Position numbers and translations under genes: made by a program. The notes below the pieces were generated by a model. The model was given only the letters and a program-made list of their open reading frames with translations. It ran no database searches and was not told where the DNA came from. From NCBI GenBank assembly GCA_017474925.1, contig JAFVGN010000046.1, positions 1-40,479 on the forward strand: DNA of 40,479 nt. Direction: 5' to 3'. Origin of the DNA: Prevotella sp. Lineage in GTDB: Bacteria > Bacteroidota > Bacteroidia > Bacteroidales > Bacteroidaceae. Of this stretch, positions 1-8,300 are shown piece by piece (position 1 is the stretch's first letter; each line of letters starts with the position of its first letter).

Positions 1-357
1 ATCGGCATACAGCAGTTTGCCGTAGGCGCCGTGAAGCTCATCATGCAGGCCACGGGCGAGACCACCATCGATAACATGAACCGCGACGCCCGACTGGCAT
101 TCACCTCGAAGACCAAGGCGATGATCAAGAGCCTGACGGGTACGGACTCCACCGACGACCCCGAAGGCGGCGACAACGCCAACGGCGGCGGCACCAACGG
201 CGGCGGTGAGAACACCGGCGGCAACGGCGGCACCAACGAGGGTGACAACACCAACACCGGCGACAACACCGGTGACAATACCGGCGACAACAACGGTGAC
301 GACAACGGCGGCGGAGGCGGCGACCTGCCCGGCGGTGGCGGCGGAGCAGAAGGGTAG
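1..357 (+). CDS. 3' end of a gene of unknown function with Gly/Asn/Asp-rich tail
   Basis: The reading frame is open from the first base of the window to a TAG at 355-357, so the start lies outside; the GTG at 31 is probably internal. The first ~50 visible residues look like an ordinary folded segment (AVGAVKLIMQATGETTIDNM). The rest is low-complexity: Gly/Asn/Thr stretches, then GDNT repeats, then a GGGG-rich end. The DNA of that tail (about 165-350) is a degenerate GGCGACAAC/GGCGGC repeat. I do not recognise the family. The tail could be a flexible linker or simply slippage-prone expansion. A hairpin directly downstream supports this as the true gene end. Confidence 0.6.
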   Translation: MGIQQFAVGAVKLIMQATGETTIDNMNRDARLAFTSKTKAMIKSLTGTDSTDDPEGGDNANGGGTNGGGENTGGNGGTNEGDNTNTGDNTGDNTGDNNGDDNGGGGGDLPGGGGGAEG

Positions 358-365
358 GAACGACG

Positions 366-403
366 AAGAGGACTGGCAAACTACGAGAGTTGCCAGTCCT
401 CTT
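366..403 (+). terminator. Hairpin terminator after the partial gene
   Basis: A perfect 14-bp inverted repeat (AAGAGGACTGGCAA at 366-379 against 390-403) with a 10-base loop begins 8 bases after the stop codon. The T-tract is poor (ACATATT). Position and stem strength still favour a terminator. Confidence 0.65.
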
Positions 404-457
404 ACATATTACGCGACAAGGTATAGCTGGATACTATAAACGGCTATATAATTAAAG

Positions 458-487
458 TTTGGGGACAATTAATGGTTTTGGGGACAA
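458..487 (+). promoter_or_regulatory. Tandem TTTGGGGACAA operator upstream of the AraC-type gene
   Basis: TTTGGGGACAA occurs at 458-468 and again at 477-487, a 19-base spacing (about two helical turns). A weaker TTTGACAA follows at 491-498. The first copy begins 82 bases before the -7 box at 540. The same motif pair at nearly the same distances precedes the gene at 1980. Inference: activator binding sites, probably for the AraC-type protein encoded immediately downstream. Confidence 0.6.
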
Positions 488-539
488 CTATTTGACAAGG
501 TTTCTTTGAAAAAAAGTTCATAATCTCAATGAAAAATCT

Positions 540-547
540 TAATTTTG
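540..547 (+). promoter_or_regulatory. -7 promoter box (TAATTTTG)
   Basis: It matches the Bacteroidetes -7 consensus TAnnTTTG, 27 bases before the ATG at 574. No TTTG box lies about 19 bases upstream, which fits an activator-dependent promoter served by the repeats at 458-487. Confidence 0.55.
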
Positions 548-573
548 CGCCTATAATTAAGGTTTAAAGACGC

Positions 574-1221
574 ATGACAGGAAATGCCATAGTGATAACA
601 GCAGTGTTTTTCGCGTTTCTGGTAGCTGTTGCTATCAGTATCTTTATCACATATAGAAAGACCAACCGCGTATTGAAAGACAATGACCATTTAGCTAATG
701 AAGTCGAGAATCTCAAAGAGGAATCTGTAGAACATCAGAAGGCCCTTGATGAACTCAAAGAGCAACTGAGGACAAAAGACCATGTGCTAAAACTGCAGGT
801 AGAGACAGAATCACTGCGTGAGAACATCAAGGACACGAAGGACATGACCGACGACGAACTCCGTGCGTGGATTGAGGTGCAGGTGATGGAAAGTCGTATG
901 TTCTGCGACCCGGAATTGGACTTGAAGACGATGGCTCAGAAGTTGGGTCTGACGCAGAAGAAGATCAAACAGCTGCTGAAAGACAATAAGAAATACGACC
1001 GCTTCTACGATTATCTGACGGAGAAACGCGTACTTTACGCCAGTGAATTGATTAAGGAAAATCCCAATTGGTCGATGGAAGCCGTGAGCAAGGAAGCCGG
1101 TTTTGTCTCCCGCACCACCTTCCAGACCGAGTTCAAGAAACATATTGGAGTCACACCGGCGCAATACCGCCAGCACACCCAGACAGAAGTGGTGCGTGCT
1201 AAACAAGCACCCGACGCATAG
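574..1221 (+). CDS. Membrane-anchored AraC-family transcriptional regulator
   Basis: The 215-residue protein has one N-terminal membrane helix (about 6-26) and a charged, probably coiled-coil segment (about 32-95). A C-terminal AraC-type double helix-turn-helix follows (about 108-202), with the features DLKTMAQKLGLTQKKIKQLL and a second helix pair ending GVTPAQYRQ. No ligand-binding, periplasmic sensor or receiver domain is visible. It is therefore a DNA-binding protein tethered to the inner membrane, signal unknown. The coiled coil suggests dimerisation. Its 3' end overlaps the convergent gene at 1199 by 23 bases. The repeats before its own promoter and before the operon at 1980 suggest it controls both; that is inference. 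Confidence 0.85.
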   Translation: MTGNAIVITAVFFAFLVAVAISIFITYRKTNRVLKDNDHLANEVENLKEESVEHQKALDELKEQLRTKDHVLKLQVETESLRENIKDTKDMTDDELRAWIEVQVMESRMFCDPELDLKTMAQKLGLTQKKIKQLLKDNKKYDRFYDYLTEKRVLYASELIKENPNWSMEAVSKEAGFVSRTTFQTEFKKHIGVTPAQYRQHTQTEVVRAKQAPDA

Positions 1222-1783
1222 TCCAGCCGAGGGCTATCTGGGTGATGATGGCGATGATGTCGACGAGCAGGGTCGGCAGGAAGGGGTAGAGCATGATGGG
1301 AAGGATGATCATGGTCACCATATGGGCCACCATCAAGATGCCCACCCACTGCAACCAGCTACGATAGAAAAAGGCGATGGAGAAGCCGAGTGGCAGAAAG
1401 GCTAACGGGGTGGCAATGGCCAGTGCCAGATTGATGGTCGAATCAGGCACCATGAACGCGATGCACCCAGCCACATCGAGTACGATGAGAATCCACCATA
1501 GCGTCGTAAACGGGAGGCGTAGCGGTTTCATGCCCACCATCATGCCGTAGTAAAGGATGAGGTCGCCAATGAGGACAAGGATGCTTCGTGGAATGGCCAG
1601 TCCGTTATTTTCTATCCAATTCGAAATAGTAATTTCCGTACACACCGCCTGCACCACGAAAAGCACAAATCCCACTTCGATGAGCCAACGGGGCATACCG
1701 CTGTCCACCTTATTAATGTATATAGACCGTTTCTTCGCATTGGCCTTCATCTGGGCCGACTCACTCAATGCCTGATATTCCAT
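1199..1783 (-). CDS. Small integral membrane protein of unknown function
   Basis: The 194-residue protein has a hydrophilic N-terminus (about 30 residues) and four to five hydrophobic helices between about 35 and 190, ending in a basic tail (TMRRVLV). I recognise no family. The frame stays open to a TTG at 1811-1813, but that TTG lies inside a good -7 promoter box, so translation most likely starts at the ATG at 1781-1783 (MEYQALSESAQ). It runs convergently to the AraC-type gene, and its promoter diverges from that of the hydrolase operon at 1980. It may thus share the regulatory region with that operon, perhaps sensing or assisting the system. Confidence 0.7.
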   Translation of the reverse strand: MEYQALSESAQMKANAKKRSIYINKVDSGMPRWLIEVGFVLFVVQAVCTEITISNWIENNGLAIPRSILVLIGDLILYYGMMVGMKPLRLPFTTLWWILIVLDVAGCIAFMVPDSTINLALAIATPLAFLPLGFSIAFFYRSWLQWVGILMVAHMVTMIILPIMLYPFLPTLLVDIIAIITQIALGWTMRRVLV

Positions 1784-1810
1784 ATTTTGTCCATTTAATG
1801 TAATATGATA

Positions 1811-1818
1811 CAAAGGTA
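1811..1818 (-). promoter_or_regulatory. -7 promoter box (TACCTTTG) for the membrane protein
   Basis: TACCTTTG on the minus strand matches TAnnTTTG and lies 27 bases upstream of the ATG at 1783. It rules out the more upstream TTG as a start, because that codon would lie before the transcript begins. Confidence 0.6.
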
Positions 1819-1873
1819 CAAAAAATTATAGTTCGTTATGCCTTTTAAGTGCAAAAATAATCCACATTTAACT

Positions 1874-1904
1874 TTTGGGGGACATAATGCCTCTTTGAGG
1901 ACAA
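1874..1904 (+). promoter_or_regulatory. Tandem TTTGRGGACAA operator upstream of the hydrolase operon
   Basis: TTTGGGGGACA at 1874-1884 and TTTGAGGACAA at 1894-1904 repeat at a 20-base spacing. Their starts are 82 and 62 bases before the -7-like box at 1956, against 82 and 63 bases for the copies upstream of the AraC-type gene. Conserved sequence and conserved geometry at two promoters indicate one shared regulator. Confidence 0.6.
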
Positions 1905-1955
1905 CAACTTTTGAAAAACTTTCGATTTCTCGCTTATTAAAAATAATGAAATACT

Positions 1956-1963
1956 TAACTTAG
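1956..1963 (+). promoter_or_regulatory. Weak -7 box (TAACTTAG) for the hydrolase operon
   Basis: One mismatch from TAnnTTTG, 17 bases before the ATG at 1980, with no recognisable -33 box. A weak core promoter fits activation from the tandem repeats upstream. Confidence 0.4.
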
Positions 1964-1979
1964 CAACCAAAATAACTAT

Positions 1980-3362
1980 ATGAATAAAATGACTACACCC
2001 AAAACATTAAACAGGTTGTCTTTGCTGACAACGATGCTGGCCACCATCCTTACTTGCGGTCATGTGTTCACATCATGCTCGAACAATGATGACGACCCCG
2101 TGAGTCCTGACCCCATTTCAGACCGTACATACCAGCTCGACCAGAAGATAACCAACCGTCGGGAGTGTCACGCGCTGAAAATGATTGCCAGCGATGTGCT
2201 GAACCTGAAGTTCCGTCAGGTGGTATTCGAATATACCAGCGTCGGCCCAGACTTAAAGACACCCGTGCGGCTCACTGGTGTCATCTCAATGAATACTGAC
2301 GTATATAATAAGTTGGTGACACCACGCGGATTGATGCTCTACAATGAGTTTACCTGTGCCAAGCATGGCGAGCGTACTTCTCAGAACGAGATTGACGATA
2401 TTGGCTTATACATGAACAAATACCAGGATATCATCATGGTTTCTGCCGACCTCTACGGCTGGACGCTTACCGAGGACAAGCCGCAGGCCTACTGCTGTCC
2501 AGAGATTACCGGCGTTGAGACCATCGACGCCTGGGATGCCGCCATGCAGATTCTGAAAGACGAAGGCTATTCCATCAGCGGACTGCCCACCTTCAACGTT
2601 GGCTATAGCAGTGGTGGATTCTCGGCACTCGCCGTACAGCGCTACTGCGACGAGAAGCGTCCCGACCTCCATTGGGACCTGACCTCGGGAGGTGCCGCTC
2701 CCTTCGATTTGTACAGCGTTTATATCAGCAACGTTACCAGCCCCACCTCTGGCTATGCCTGTTCGTTCCCCCTGGTCGTGGTGGCCTACAAGGAGACTTA
2801 CCATATGAACTTCGAATATAAGGACGTGTTCGTGGAGCCTCTTGCCAGCAACATCCAGAAGTGGATTCTCTCCAAGGACTACGGCACATGGGATATCAAT
2901 AAGCTCATTGCCGGTGGTGATGGGGCACTGGCCAAGGACTGTCCTGTCAACCTCATTCTGACGCCCGATGCGCTCAATCCTCAGTCGGCCGTTGGTGAGA
3001 AACTGGCCAAGAAGCTCCGCGAGAACTCCCTTTGCGGCGAGGGTCAGACCTGGCAGCCCAGCACCAAGACCAAGTACTACATTATGCACTCTGCCGGCGA
3101 CAAGTACATGGACTGGCATGTGGGCGAGGAGATGGCCAACTACCTCAAAGGTCACGGCTGCACCGTCGAAACCGAGTTTGGCGACTGGGGCAACCACGTG
3201 GACTACGGACTCTTCCAGCACATTGGCAAGACCATGCTCCTGATGGAGGATTACATGGAGGGCACAGAAGATGTGAAACTACATATCCAAATGGATATTA
3301 TCGACAAGATTAAGGATTATATCGATGATAAGATTGAGGAACTTTCCGATATATCTTTGTAA
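1980..3362 (+). CDS. Surface lipoprotein, secretory-lipase-like alpha/beta hydrolase
   Basis: The 460-residue protein starts with a lipoprotein signal peptide: lipobox VFTSC with Cys33, followed by SNNDDD. An acidic stretch after the Cys resembles the Bacteroidetes surface-export signal. The rest fits an alpha/beta hydrolase of the secretory lipase/esterase type. The nucleophile elbow is GYSSGG (Ser210), with likely Asp374 in HSAGDKYMDW and His406 in WGNHVDYG. SADLYGWTLTEDKPQAY corresponds to the conserved DY.G.G region of that family. The substrate cannot be read from the sequence; ester or lipid hydrolysis at the cell surface is likely. It is first in a probable operon with a second hydrolase (35-base gap), a BspA-like protein and a small peptide. 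The tandem repeats at 1874-1904 precede it. Confidence 0.8.
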   Translation: MNKMTTPKTLNRLSLLTTMLATILTCGHVFTSCSNNDDDPVSPDPISDRTYQLDQKITNRRECHALKMIASDVLNLKFRQVVFEYTSVGPDLKTPVRLTGVISMNTDVYNKLVTPRGLMLYNEFTCAKHGERTSQNEIDDIGLYMNKYQDIIMVSADLYGWTLTEDKPQAYCCPEITGVETIDAWDAAMQILKDEGYSISGLPTFNVGYSSGGFSALAVQRYCDEKRPDLHWDLTSGGAAPFDLYSVYISNVTSPTSGYACSFPLVVVAYKETYHMNFEYKDVFVEPLASNIQKWILSKDYGTWDINKLIAGGDGALAKDCPVNLILTPDALNPQSAVGEKLAKKLRENSLCGEGQTWQPSTKTKYYIMHSAGDKYMDWHVGEEMANYLKGHGCTVETEFGDWGNHVDYGLFQHIGKTMLLMEDYMEGTEDVKLHIQMDIIDKIKDYIDDKIEELSDISL

Positions 3363-3397
3363 ATAAGATAATAAATAACTAAAAAACTATAAAGATT

Positions 3398-5299
3398 ATG
3401 AATCCAAGAATATTACTATTCCTCGCCCTATCGCTTGTGTTTACGAGTGCTTGGGCACAAGATGAGGAAGATTTAGGTGGTTTACCCGAAGCAAAATGGA
3501 CCGATGTGATAGTGACCGACGTCAGTTACGCACTCTTCAGCGGTGTCGACTCCATCGTTAACAATCCAAAGACAGGCCAAAAAGACACCATCTATGTCGA
3601 CAAAGGCATGAAGATATATTCAGAAAAGGAGTTCCAGGCTAAAACCCAAGACCGCATAGAAGCTGTTCAGCGGTTTGTTAAGCGTATGGAGGAACATGCA
3701 TCCCGTCGTGCGCCAGCTGTCAACTGGTATGAAGAATGGACGAAAGAGGGCAAGCATGAACGCTCTGCCGCCCGACTGTATTCCTATAAGTATCCTTCGG
3801 TCGACGCCGATGGCAACACCGTCTATCTCTCTGCCCTGATGGGTGTGCCTTATAATTCGGTGGGCAGCGATATCGCAGGTGTGATTGGAGCCTATCCTGG
3901 AGCTGTTCTTGGTGGAATGCTTGGCACCGCACTCGGACCTGTTGGAACGCTTGTTGGTGGCGCTGGAGGCGCTGCGTTGGGTAAACGTTTGTTTGGCTTT
4001 GTGATACCGAACTGGAAAGCTAAACCCGACAATGTGGTCATTGGTTGCCATGTCACCATCACCAGTAACTTTGAGGCTCCGACATCGTACAATCGTACCT
4101 CTTCTATCTTCGGACTTGCGAACTTCACGACCGATACGGGTATGATGCTCTATTACACCCGCTACGATTTGCTGCGTCAGCCATGCAGCTTGGTCATTCT
4201 GCCCGATTACGAAGGCTATGGCTGTACCGCCAACCGTCCGCATCCCTATCTGTATCAGGAGTTGACAGCTCGCCAGGTGGTCGATGCCACCCGCTATGGT
4301 CTTGCACTCTACAACCACTATATAGAAACAGGCGATGCAGCGAAATTGGTGGACAATTGGCGTTCTGTCTGTATTGGTTTCTCGCAAGGCGGTTCCGTAT
4401 CGCTGGCTACACATAAGTTTATCGAGACCAACGACTTGGCCGACGAACTTCACTTTGCCGGCTCCGTTTGTGGCGACGGTCCTTACGATCCTGTGAATCA
4501 CCTGCTCTACTACATGACCGACAATGGAGAGACCTACGATGGTAAAAAGAAGACGGCACACAAGGCCGAAAACGTGTCAATGCCTATCGTGATGCCGCTC
4601 ATCCTGAAAGGTATGGTAGATAGCAACCCCTATATGCGTCAGCACAAAATCACCGATTATCTCACGCAGAATTTCCTGAATACAGGTGTCATCGACTTTA
4701 TTGAAAGTAAGAGCAAGCCCCAAAAGGAGCAATTCAGTACCGATGATATAAACAAAGTGTTCAAGAAGATCAAAGAAGAGAAAGTTTATAACGGAAAGAA
4801 CATCGAGGACTGCGACCTATTATTTCCATTTTATGATGGCGACAATATGCATGGTTCGTTGAGATATATGCTCACCAAGGGCTGTATTGAGGACTTCCGC
4901 CACATGACGAAGGGCGAGTCTTTAAAGAATGACTATATGAAAGATTTGGTAAAGGCGCTGGAAAGCAACAACCTGACCGTAGGCTGGAAGCCCAAGCATC
5001 GTATTGGCTTCTACCATACAACCTACGACACCGTAGTGCCTTATGTCAACCTGCTTTCCTTTATTCGCAACCAAGATGAGTTATCCTATTACTTCCAAGA
5101 TTCGGAAAGGAGGTATTCGAAAAAAGCAGGCGTCAACCCGACACACATCGTGCCGGAAGAGAACGCCGATGTCTATATCTACGACAACAACTGCAAGAAA
5201 GACCATGTACCGGCAGGACAGGAATTCTTCTTGCTTGGCAGACTTGACAATGCACCCGACAAACACTTGATGAATTGGGTGTTAACAGGTAAGAAATAA
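3398..5299 (+). CDS. Secreted lipase-like alpha/beta hydrolase with glycine-zipper segment
   Basis: The 633-residue protein has a Sec signal peptide (about 1-20, cut near SAWAQ). Its hydrolase core carries LPDYEGYGC, the nucleophile elbow GFSQGG (Ser329), a likely Asp544 in TTYDTVVPY and a likely His603 in KKDHVPAG. It resembles the upstream gene in core motifs, so the two are probably ancient paralogues. Residues about 160-200 form a Gly-rich, glycine-zipper-like stretch (AGVIGAYPGAVLGGMLG and onward) between the N-terminal region and the catalytic core. Such segments can insert into membranes, unusual inside a lipase. The protein lacks a lipobox Cys, so it is probably periplasmic or exported. 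The substrate is unknown. Confidence 0.75.
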   Translation: MNPRILLFLALSLVFTSAWAQDEEDLGGLPEAKWTDVIVTDVSYALFSGVDSIVNNPKTGQKDTIYVDKGMKIYSEKEFQAKTQDRIEAVQRFVKRMEEHASRRAPAVNWYEEWTKEGKHERSAARLYSYKYPSVDADGNTVYLSALMGVPYNSVGSDIAGVIGAYPGAVLGGMLGTALGPVGTLVGGAGGAALGKRLFGFVIPNWKAKPDNVVIGCHVTITSNFEAPTSYNRTSSIFGLANFTTDTGMMLYYTRYDLLRQPCSLVILPDYEGYGCTANRPHPYLYQELTARQVVDATRYGLALYNHYIETGDAAKLVDNWRSVCIGFSQGGSVSLATHKFIETNDLADELHFAGSVCGDGPYDPVNHLLYYMTDNGETYDGKKKTAHKAENVSMPIVMPLILKGMVDSNPYMRQHKITDYLTQNFLNTGVIDFIESKSKPQKEQFSTDDINKVFKKIKEEKVYNGKNIEDCDLLFPFYDGDNMHGSLRYMLTKGCIEDFRHMTKGESLKNDYMKDLVKALESNNLTVGWKPKHRIGFYHTTYDTVVPYVNLLSFIRNQDELSYYFQDSERRYSKKAGVNPTHIVPEENADVYIYDNNCKKDHVPAGQEFFLLGRLDNAPDKHLMNWVLTGKK

Positions 5300-5304
5300 A
5301 AAAG

Positions 5305-5311
5305 AAGGAGG
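5305..5311 (+). promoter_or_regulatory. Strong Shine-Dalgarno (AAGGAGG)
   Basis: AAGGAGG lies 9 bases before the ATG at 5321. Such consensus ribosome-binding sites are uncommon in this lineage and in this window. It fixes the start of the BspA-like gene and suggests strong translation within the operon. Confidence 0.6.
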
Positions 5312-5320
5312 ACCATTCAT

Positions 5321-8300
5321 ATGAAGAAACATATATTATTACTAATGGTTACGCTGCTTTCGCTCACGGCGAGTGCAGAATATAGACTGGGAACCATCGA
5401 CGTAACGTTGCCTGGTGGCGTCACGTCGGCTGTAGCCCGTATCGACGATGCCAATCGTCTGGTAGTCTTAGGTAATGGCTACAATTCCTGTATTCCTTAT
5501 TGGTCGCGTGGCAGCCTGGTTATTCCCGGCTCTGTCTCCATCAATGGCGTCTCGTATAAGGTGGAGGTCGGTCCCGTTGCCTTCCGTCTGTGCAGCGGGC
5601 TGACGCGTGTGACCATCAAAGAGGGTGTTGAGCAGATTGACGACTATGCCTTTGTAGGCTGCTCGTCAGTACAACGCATAGACCTGCCTTCTACGCTGAC
5701 CACCATCAAGCGCGGTGCCTTTGTCAATATGAAGGCCTTGAAGCTGATTATATGTAAAGCCGAGACAGCCCCGACATGGGAGTTCAACGACATCTTCGCC
5801 TCGGAGGGTACGTTGGAAGCCACCCAAAAGAACAATACAGAGCGCAATCTTTTCGTACCGCAGTCGCATACCGAGTCTTATAAGAAGTCGAAGTATAACA
5901 ATACCGTGGGCTGGGAAGATGCTTGTGCCCGCATTTACGAATACTCTAACGAACCGACTAAAATCAGTTCGCTGGCTGAGTTTAAGGCTTTCCGCGATGC
6001 TGTGAACGATGGCACACTGATGACCAAGTATGCTTCTGAGTCGTTTGAGTTGACTACCGACATTGTCATAAGTGAGGAACATATCACGACAGAGGCGATT
6101 AATCACGGCAAAGATGGTAACTGGACGCCAATCGGTAGTGAGAGCCATCCCTTCTCGGGTATCTTCAATGGTGGAGGGCATACTATCAAGAATATGGCTG
6201 TCAAGTGGGGTGCCGGTTCTCACAATTACGTTGGATTATTCGGATGCGCTCAAGAAGCGATTATCTACAATCTGCACTTGGATGCTCCTGCCGTCCTCGG
6301 AGCAGACTATGTGGGTAGTGTGTTAGGTTATGCTTCAACAAATACCCATGTTACTGATGTATTGGTAACCTGCCTGCCAGAACCAACTTATGATAGTTGG
6401 AATATCATCTCAATGGGCAGTGGCGGCGGTATTGTGGGTGTTGCTGAAAATGCCACGATTGAGCGTTGCTATTTTGATGGTAGCGTCAGATCAAGTGGCT
6501 GGGCTGGCGGCATCATTGGCAATGTCGGAGCAGTAACGGTTTCCGATTGCTCAGCAAGTGGAGAGGTTATTAATTCCTTCTTTTATGTGTATGGGACTCC
6601 CAATGTCCGTATAGGCGGCATTGTCGGCGGAACTTACAAGGGAGGCGTCACCATGAAGCGATGCTCGTCAAGGGTTAAGCTCCGCACTTGGATGAATCCA
6701 GGAGATGGAGCCTATGCCGGTTACCTGTTGGGCAAGCCTCAAGACGGTCAGTCTGCTGTCATCGAGAATTCCGTATATTGGGAATGTGGATACCCTGATA
6801 ATTATTACAATGACGACAAGCATATCACGTTTACCAATTGTAAGTCGTTCTCCACAGAGAGCGATATGCGTGGTGGTGTCGCCAAGAACTATCTGGGCGA
6901 CAACTGGACATACTTCACTGACAGTTATCAGGACTATGCCATCCCAACCACGCTGGCTAAGATGTATCTGAAGGATATCGTTCTGACTGATGCCAGCGGC
7001 CTGGTTTATCGTCCTGTGGGCTCCAAGAATGCGCCTACTGCTTACGTGGTGGAGGCATATACGGGCAGCAGCGCTGATGTGACGATTCCTGACACCTATA
7101 AGGACAAGCCTGTAACAGCTATTCTTGAGGAGGCATTCAAAGCCAATGAGGTGTTGAAAACCATTAAGTTGGGCGCCAACCTGCAAACCATCGGCAAGAG
7201 TGCCTTCGAGGATTGTGACTTGCTGACGGCTATTGACCTGCCTGATGCTGTAAACATGGTGAAGCGAGATGCTTTCCGAGGTTGCGACAACCTTGTGAGC
7301 TTCAACATCGGCAAGGGTTTCAAGGATCACGAAGGCAATTTCCTGGCCTACTGTCCTAAGCTGACCACGCTGACTGCCTCGCGTGGCAACGATAATGGGT
7401 ACCTGTGTGTGGACAACGTGCTGATACACAATGTGGGTTCTTATCGCAGTTATGTCATTGTTTGTGCACCTGGCAAGACGGGCGATTATGTGATTCCTGT
7501 CAACAGTTTGACAAATTTTACGGTTAATGTCTTTACCAATTGTTTCGCGTCTTGCGATGGACTGACCAGCATCACCTTCCCCGCAGGAAAGAAATACTCC
7601 TTGGGTAGTGGGGTGTTCGACGGAGCCTATAACCTGCGCTATGTCGATATGTCAGCTATCTCAGGAACCATTGATGATGCCAAGTACAAAGTAGACCGTA
7701 ACGATGCTGAGACTCCCTTCTATGGTATGAGCGATAATACTATGATATATATGCCAGGTGGTAAAGGACATACTGCTGCCACCAACGAGCCTAACGTTAT
7801 TATCGGCGATAAAGCTCAGGGAGGCCTGATTCTGCACGAAGACTGGGGCTTCAAACCATTGAAGGAGAATGTGAAACAGGTCAAGGGTGTGACCATGAAT
7901 CGCGATATCTCGTCTGAGCGTACTATCATTAACTATATCGTGACCGACGGTGAAGGCAATGAGATTGAGGCGAAGGACGAGAATGGTAATCCCATCGTGG
8001 TGAATGCCTATAATGCTGACGGCACACCGCAGATGGAGGAAGACGGCGTGACGCCCAAGACGACCCATTTGCCCGAAATGGCGGATTATGATTATTATAT
8101 TCCACGTCTCTATACCGTTTGCCTGCCTTACGATTTGGAGATTAGCGCCGCAGATGACTACGTCTTCACTCCAACCAAGGTAGATATGGTCGAGGGCGTG
8201 CCTACATTTTTTTTCAAACAACTGATAGAGAACAACGAAGAGAAATACGAGTTGAAAGCCAACAGGCCATACGTCATTCTGGCAGCAGGCAAAAATCCTA

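Noticed and set aside
165-350. Short repeats that might suggest a CRISPR array
   Set aside because: They are in-frame GGC/GAC/AAC codon repeats of a Gly/Asn/Asp tail, without regular spacers.
1784-1813. Upstream TTG start for the small membrane protein
   Set aside because: The codon lies within the TACCTTTG promoter box, so it would not be transcribed from that promoter.
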